From Brachyspira intermedia PWS/A (GTDB lineage Bacteria; Spirochaetota; Brachyspiria; Brachyspirales; Brachyspiraceae), in assembly GCF_000223215.1 (NCBI RefSeq), contig NC_017243.1, positions 1,612,001 through 1,676,000 of the forward strand: DNA of 64,000 bases. The letters are read 5' to 3'. Below, in pieces: positions 14,101-23,100 of this stretch. Numbering within the stretch: the first letter of the stretch is position 1; every line of letters begins with the position of its first letter. Below the pieces are notes generated by a model. It was not told the origin of the DNA, did not search any database, and saw only the letters and a program-made list of their open reading frames with translations. The position numbers and the translations under genes are program-made.

Positions 14101-17100
14101 CTGTATCTGGAAAGAATGATAATATAGAATCATTGTTTAATGATGAGCTTCAAAAATTAGAGAGTCTTTTCGATAAAGTTAGAAACGATAATATAGAGTT
14201 TAGAGAAAGACTTGAAAAACGTATAGAATATTTTGAAGATTCTTGGTCAGACAGTTCTAGAATAAGAGGTTTATTCTCTTCTGATATAAGAGATGAAATA
14301 GAAAATGTTAAATCATACACAGAATTAAAATTTGAAAACTCTTTAAATGAATTAAAAGAAAAAATGGATTCTATGAATGATGATATTGCTGTTTGGAAAG
14401 ACGAGCATATTAGTGATATAAATTCTAAGATGGCTTCTATAAATGCTGATTTAGAATCATTTAAAGATGAATATTTGAATGAGCTTCAATCAAGAATAGA
14501 TTCTATGGACAGCGATATATTAAGCTGGAAAGATGAAAGAATCAATGAGTTATTAACTCAATTAGAAGAAGCTAAAAATAATATTGCTAGTTATATAGAT
14601 AATTCAGATGTTAAAGCTGAAAAATTATTATCTGATATTCTATCAAAAATAGAAGAAAAAGAATCTCATATCTATAATAAATTAGATGAGAAGATAGCTG
14701 ATATAGAAAGTAGACTATCCGATACCGATTCTAAACTTAATAATGAGATAAGCGGTAATTTAAATAATCTATATAATATGCTTGATGAAGCTAGAGTTAG
14801 ATATGATGAAGAGATAAAAAATATAGAAAGTTATAGAACAGATGAAAACAATAAAGTATTAGAAGATTATAAAAAACTTATTGATGAGATAAAATCTAAT
14901 TATGATCATTATTCTAATTTGATAAATGAGACTTATAATAATTCTTTGAATTCTTTGACTAACTACTCTAACCTAGTGAAAGAAGAAATTGAAAAAGCAA
15001 GAGAAGAATCTGAGTCTAAGCATTTGAATAATGAGAAGAATTATATAGATAATTATCTAAAAGAATATTCTGATAAATTAAATAATGAGATATCAGAAAA
15101 AGTTAATATGCTTACCGAAGCCAAAGAACAATTGGATAATATGGTAAAAGAATCTTTTGATAATTTAGAAAATAGCTTTAATGATGCTGTAGTAAGATTT
15201 GAAGAAGAAACAAGCAATAAAATTTTAGAAGCTATTGATAAATTAGAGAAAGAAACAGAGTCTGTATTATTCAAAAAATACATGTCAGCTTTAGATGATA
15301 GAATTCATTCTGTTAATGAAAAATTAGACAATGAAACTTCTAATCTAAAAGACAAATATGAGGCTTTAAGCTCTGATTTTGATGAGGCTGTTGATATTAT
15401 AAAGAATTCTATAATAGACAGAGATGAATTAATTTCATTACATAATGATGAAAGAAATGCTATTGTAGAAAGATTTGAAAATTTGAAAAATGATTTTGAA
15501 TCCTTCAAAGAATCATCATTGAAATTTGATAATGAAGATGTTCCTGCTTTATTTGAGAATAAGAAAAAAGAGATCGAGCATATATTTGAAGAGTTTACAA
15601 GTGCTGTTGTTGAAAGAGTTGATATAACTGATGATGAGATTAATAAATTAAAAGATGCTATTGTTTCTGATAAATTAGATTTATTAGAAAAAATGGATAA
15701 TTTAGAGGTTGAATTAGAATCTGTTAAGAAAGATAATACAGTAGAACAGTTAGCTTTAGAAAAGAAAGCTTTGGAAGATTCTTTCAATGCTATAAAAGCA
15801 GATTTTGCTAAATTAGAAAATTTAGAAACTAATTTATATCAATTGAAAGAAAATATGTCTGATGTTGATGTATTGTTAAAAGATGAAGTTAAGGCTTTAT
15901 CTAACAGATTAGCTGATTTTGAAGAGAAAATAAAAGATGATATAGTTAGAGATTTAGATGAATATTCTATAGAATTGAATAATCTTACTGATAATGTAGG
16001 AAAATTAAATTCGAGAATTGATGATGTTAAATCACAAATAGAAGATAGCATCAATAAATCTTCTGAATTAGAAACTCTTATTTCAAATGAGAAAGAAGAA
16101 TTAGAAAGTAAATTATCTTCTATTAAAGATGAGTTAGTATCAAGAGATGAAAATAATGACAATATAGATAAGTTATTTACACAAGAAAAAGAAAAATTAA
16201 ATGATCTTTTCAATCAAATAAAAGAAGATAATAAAGAGTTTAGATATAGATTAGAGAAACGTGTTGCTTATTTTGAGGATACTTGGGCAGATAGTAGTAA
16301 ATTAAAAAATATTTTTTCAACTGATATAAGAGAACAGTTAGATAATATCAGAAATGATAATGAAATTAAATTTGAGAATTCTATAAATTACTTGAAAAAC
16401 AAAGTAGAATCTATAGACAGTGATATATCTAATTGGAAAGAAAATACTGTTGATGAATTAGTTAAACAATTAGGCGAAGCTAGAGAAAGCATATCTAATT
16501 ATTTGAATGATTCAGAGATAAAAGGAAAAGAATTAGTAGATAATCTTTTATCTAGAATAGATGAAAAAGAAAATAGCATGTATCAGACTCTAGATGAAAA
16601 AGAAAAGAACATGTATCAAACTCTAGATGATAAAGAAAAGAGCATGTATCAAACTTTAGATGATAGAGCAAGAAACATGTATCAATCTCTAGAAGAAAAA
16701 GAAAAATCTATGTACGAAGTTTTAGATAATAAAGTACAAGATATAGAGAGCAGATTATCTATTATTGATTCTAAATTAAATGATGATATAAGCTCTAATG
16801 TAGAAAATCTTTATAATATGCTAAATGAAGCAGTAGCTAAATATGATGAAGAGATAAAAAATATTGAGCATTATAGATTAGATGAAAATAATAAGATATT
16901 AGATGATATTGATAATGTAGGAAAAGAGATAAGATCTTCTTATGAAAATTATTCTAAACTCATAGAAGAAGTTTATAATAATTCTCTTAATTCATTGAAA
17001 GATTATTCTAATTCTATTAAAGATGAGATAGAAAAATCAAGAGAAGAAACAGAGGAAAAACACTTATCTAGCGAGAGAGAATATATTGATGAGTATTTGA

Positions 17101-20100
17101 AAGGATATACAGAAAAATTAGAATCTCAAGTATCTGATAAGATAAACATATTAAATGATGCTAAAAATGATTTGGATAATATGCTCAAATCTTCTTTTGA
17201 TGATTTAGAAGCAAGATTTAATGAATCTATGGCAAAATTTGAAGAAGCTTCAGATAATAGAGTATTCAAAACTTTACAGGATATAGAGAAAAAAGCAGAT
17301 GATGTAATTTATGGAAACAATTATATCTATAAGATTGAAGATAAAGTTAAAGACTTCTATGGTAAAATAGATACTAAACTTCTTCATTTTGCTGATAGAT
17401 ATGAAACTTTAGAGAAGAAAATATATGATTTAGAAAGCAATCAAAATTATATATACAGACTCGAAGATAAAATCAGAGATTTAAATGAAAAGCTAGATGA
17501 TAGAATTACAAATGTTAATGAAAGATATGATAATTTAAGAAAATCTTTTGATGACAAATTTGCTTATATAGAAAGTGCTGTATTGAATAATGAGCAGGTT
17601 CAAAAATTGAGAGATGATTTCATTATTTTCAAAGATGATGTATTGAAAGCTAATAGAAATGATATACCTGAATTGTTCAATAAAGAAAGAGAAAAGTTTG
17701 AAGAGTTATTTAATTCATTCACTAATGATATAGTATCTAAATTAGACAATTCTAATGCTAATATAGAAGAGTTCAAAAATACTATATACGAAGAGAAGAA
17801 TTCTATATTAGAAAATATGGAATCATTTAGATATGAATTAGATGAGTTAAAGAACAATGACTCTATTGAAGCTTTAGAAGCTGAGAAAGCTAGATTGGAA
17901 GATGCATTTAATTCTTTCAGAGAAGAGTTTGAAAGACTTTATGATTTAGAAAGTGAAGTTTATAATTTGAAAAGTAATTTAGACGGCATAGATTCTAACT
18001 TAAGAAATGATGTTGATAAATTATTTGATGAAGTTTCTGAATTCAAATATGCTTTAGAAGAAAAAATAGATATATTAGAAGATAATACAGTTTCTAGAGA
18101 TCTATTTGATGATGACAGAGAAAAATTATATTCTTTATATGATGAGCTTGAAGCAGGCAATAAAGACTTTAAAGATTTAATAGATAAGAGAATCAATTAT
18201 TTTGAAGATACTTGGTCTGATCCTAATAAAGCTTTAAAACTTTATGAAAATGCTTTAAGACCTGAAGTTGATGATTTGAAATCTGAAATACTTTCTAATG
18301 TACAAAATCAGGTAAATGAAATGGAGAGCAGCCTATCTGCTTGGAAAGACGGTAATTTATCTATTCTTTTAGAGCAGTTAAAAGAGGCTAAAGAGAATAT
18401 TGATAACTTTATAGAAAGTTCTAAGGATAAGAAAAACGGTATTATTGCCAAAATGATATCTTCTATTAAAGAAGATATATTAGGCAAAGAAAGTGAAATA
18501 AATACTCGTCTTGAAGAGAAACTTTCTTCTGTTAATGCAAGAATTGCTGATTTTGAAAATAAATTAACTTCTGATGTAAGTAAATTCAATGATATGATAT
18601 CTGAAGCAGTAGATAAATATCAAGATGAATTGAAGAATATAGAATCTTATAGATTGGAAGAAAATGAATCTATAATGAGAAATTTGGAAGATATTGGAAG
18701 AAATATAATTTCAAATTATGAAAATTATTCTAGAATGTTAGATTCTGTTTATGAGAATAATAAAAACGCTTTAGATGAGTATTCAAATAGTTTAAGAATA
18801 GAAATAGAAAAAGCTAGAGTTGATACTAATAAGGGCTATATAGATGAATATTTAAGTGAATATTCTTCTAAAGTAGAAGCTGATATAAAAGAAAGACTAG
18901 AAGAGCTTGAGAAAAATAAATATAATTTAGATATTATGGTAAATGATTCATTTAATAATTTGAATCAAAGCATAAATAATGCCGTATCTAAAATGATAGA
19001 AGATTCTGACTCTAAATTAAGAGATGTTATAGATAATTTAGAAGTTCAGATAAATGATCTTATAGCTAATAAAGAAGAAGAGATAGTAAGCAGAATATCA
19101 GCTTATGAAACAGAGCTTAAGAATAATAATTCTTCTTCACTTGAAGATATTAAAAATGAGTTATTAGGTCTTTATAATGAGTTTAAAGAGAATGTTAACT
19201 ATGATAATTTAAAAGATATATCTGAAAAATTAAATGGTATAGAAACTTCATTATCAGAAGTTAATACTCAATTAGAAAATAAAGCTAAAGATATTTCTGA
19301 TAGAATAGATTTGGAAAAAGAAGAATTGTATGCTTCTGTAAATAAATTATCTTCAGAATTTGAGGATTTCAAATCTAATATAGATGAAAGATTCAAAACT
19401 CAAGTAAGTGATTTTGTTTCTAATAATGAGCATATATTATCACTCTTTGGCGAGTACAGCGAGAAAATTTCTTCTGTAACTAATATATTAGAAGATATAG
19501 AAAATGTTAAAGTATCTCTTATTGCTGAAATAAATAAAGTAAAAGAAGAAATAGATAGTAAATATTCAAGTCTTACTAAAGATTTTGATAAATCTATAGA
19601 TGAGATAAAAGATGCAGTATTAGATAAGAATAATATACTTCAATATTATATAAATGAGAAAGAATTGTTATGGAAAGAGATTGATGCTTTGAAAGCTACC
19701 TTTGCTTCATTGAAAGATGGAATATTAAATTCTAATGAAGTAGTTGTTCAGGAAGCTCCTTCTGTAATTGATAGTGAGAAAGCTCGTATACAGTCTATTA
19801 TAGATGATGTATTTGAAACTTTAAGTGCTAAAATAAGTAATAATGAAGATAGTATTTCTAATTTAGAATCTTCTTTCTCTGAGTATAAGTCACTTATATC
19901 AGATGCCATAGACGGATTTAAAGATGAAATTTCTTCTATAAGAAATAGTAACAACTATGATGATTTAATTGAGGAGAGAAACAGATTAGAAGAATCATTT
20001 AATTCTCTTAAAGATGATTTCTCAAAAATAGAAGATTTGGAAAAAGATTTACATCTTGTTAAAGATAAATTAAAAGGTGATGATAGCAGTTTAATCGATG

Positions 20101-23100
20101 AAGTTATGAGACTTTCAGATGAACTTGAAGAATTGAAATCTAGCTTATCAGATATGAATAATTCTAATAATGTAAACAGTGATAATGATATTGATGCTGT
20201 TTATGAGGATTTCAAACAGTTAAATGAAAGTTTAGAATCATTTAAAGAAACTGTTATACCTCAATTATCTAGTTTCAGTAAATTGGAAGATAAGATATCA
20301 GAAAACAGGGAAGAAATTTACAAATATATAAATAGTATAATGTATTCTTTACCTGAAGCTTATATAAGCAGAGAAGAAATATCTAATTTAGAAACTAAGT
20401 TATATGATATCTTTAATAACTTCAATGATGGTATAGTATCTATAAAGAACGATTTAGTTTCTAATATAGAAAAAGATACTAAAGAGTTCAAAGATAGAAT
20501 AGAAAAAAGAATTGAGTTCTTTGAAGATGCTTGGTCTAGTGAAGAAAAATTAGTAGAGTTATATGGAAATGTAATAGCAGATAATTTTGATGTATTAAAG
20601 CAAGGTTTAGAATCACAATTCAATGATTCATTTGCAGAGTTTAAAGATAAAATAGAGAATATGCAAAATGATTTGAATAATTGGAAATCTTCTAATCTTG
20701 ATGCTATAACAGATACATTAAATAATGCTAAAGATATAGCTTCTGATAATGCTGATTATTCTGAGATTAAATCTATGATAGAAACATTGAAAGAAGATAT
20801 ATACAATAAACAGCTAGAACTCAAAAATGATTTTGATTCTAAATTAGAAGAAGGTATTTCAAATATAGAATTACAGATAAATACATTTGATGATAGAATA
20901 AAAGATTTAGAGTACAGTCAAGATACTTTAGCTTCTGATTTAGCTTTATACAAAGAAAAATTAGATTCTATATTAGATGATTATGAAGATAAAGTACAAT
21001 CTAAAGTTATCAACCTTAAAAATAGTTTAAAAGCAGAAGAGAAAGACACTTTAGATTATATAGAAAATAATATAAGTTCTATCAAAAATGATATTAACAG
21101 TTCTAGCAAAGGAGTAGATTTAAAAATAAAAGCTCTAGAATCTTATATAAGCAAGATAAATAATGAGCTTAATACTAATACTTTGAAACTTTCTAATGAA
21201 TTAGCTAAAGATAAAAAAGAACTTCTTGATACTATAAATGGTTTGAAAAAAGAGGTTTATGATAGAATTACTGAGGAAGTATCAAATAAAGACTCAGAGC
21301 TTTTGAATGACTTTGAAGAGTTTAAAAATAAAATAACTGAAGAAATATCAAATAAAGACTCAGAGATTTTGAATGATTTTGAAGAGTTTAAAAACAAAAT
21401 AATAAATGCTGTTCCTAATATGGATGAGCTTGCAGAACTTTTCGTATCTGAGAAAGAGGATATAGTAAATGAATTTGAGGAGTTAAAAAATGAACTTCTT
21501 GATAATCATCTAAATAATCAGAATTTTGCTAAGATGTTCGAAGAAGAAAAAGCAAAATTAATAGATGAGCTTGATCATTTCAAATCAGCTGTAAGAGTTG
21601 AGTATATATCTGCTGAAGAGAGATTTGAAGCACTTAAAAAAGATTATATGAATAATTTGAATAATCTTTTAGATGTTGAAAAAGCAGATTTGGAATCTTC
21701 ATTTGAAGAGATAAGAAAAGAGATTAACAATATAAAAGATAGTTCTGTATCAAAAGAAGAAATAGAAAAACTTATAGATAGTTATGAACAGGAAATAGGT
21801 TCTTCTATTGAAAATAAAAAAGTAGAAGTTGCTGAAAATGTTGAATCAGGAAAAGTTGATACTTCTTATGTAGAAAAATTGATAGAAGAAGAAAGAGCTA
21901 GAATAAATGAAACATTAGAATCATTCAGAAAAAATATAGAGGAAAACTACTCTACTGTTGAAGCAGTTGCTGAAGTTCTTTCTAAAGAGCAAGATGAAGT
22001 TGAAGCTAAGTTATTAGGTATGAAAGAAGATATACTTAGTGAAATGCCTACTTTAGAGAATGTAAGTCAGATATTTGTAGATGAGAAAGAGAATTTGAAA
22101 GAAGAACTTAGAGATGAATTTGCATCTTTAAGAGATGAAATATTGGGTTCTGTTCCTACTAATAATGATTTGGCTAATATGGCTCAGCAGTATGGTGCTA
22201 AGATTAGAGATGATTTCCAAATATTAGAGCAGGATTTCTCCGAAAGCATAAAGAGATATAAAGAAAATTTATCTAATGAGATGCTTAGCTTTAGAAATGA
22301 GTTTAATGATAGAATAGCTAATATCAAAGATTTGGCAGAGGCTTTACAGGCTGAAAGAGATAGATTGATGGCTGAAATAGATGATATTAAACTTAAATAT
22401 GAAAGTGGAACAATATATTCTGGTGAGGCTTTAAATACAATAGAAGGCGACAGAGATAGACTTGTAAATGAGTTTATTGATTTCAGAAAATCCATAGTTG
22501 AGCTTATAAAAGAACAAGATGAAACTATGACTATGTTAAATAATGAAAAAATTAATATCATTGACAGCATAGAAGCTTTGAAGAACCAAATTTCATTCGA
22601 TACTATAAGCAGAGATGATGTTGCTGCTATGATTGAAGATGAAAGAAGACAAGTTGCTGAAATGTTTGAAAGCATACAAAATGATTCTATAGATACTGAT
22701 TTGAGATATCTTACAGACTCATTCAGAGATGATATTATAAAAGTATTTGAAGAATCTAATGATGAGTTTAGAAAACGCATAGAAGCTAGAATAGTTCATT
22801 TTGAAGATGCTTATGCTTCAGCTGATAGAATAAAAGAATTCTATAAAGATGCTATAATTAAAGAAGTAGATAATTTAAGAGGTGATGCTGAAAATATACT
22901 TATAGATTTAAATGAGAAAGTAGAAAATGCTAAAGAACAAATTGATTTATTGGAGAATAATAAAGTACAAGGCATAATCAATAAAATAGATGAAGCTGAA
23001 AATGATATAAATTCTTTAATAAATACAATGAAAGCTAATATTAAAGAACAAGAAAATGAACTTAGAATGTTAAGCCAGTCTCAAAAACATATATCTCAGG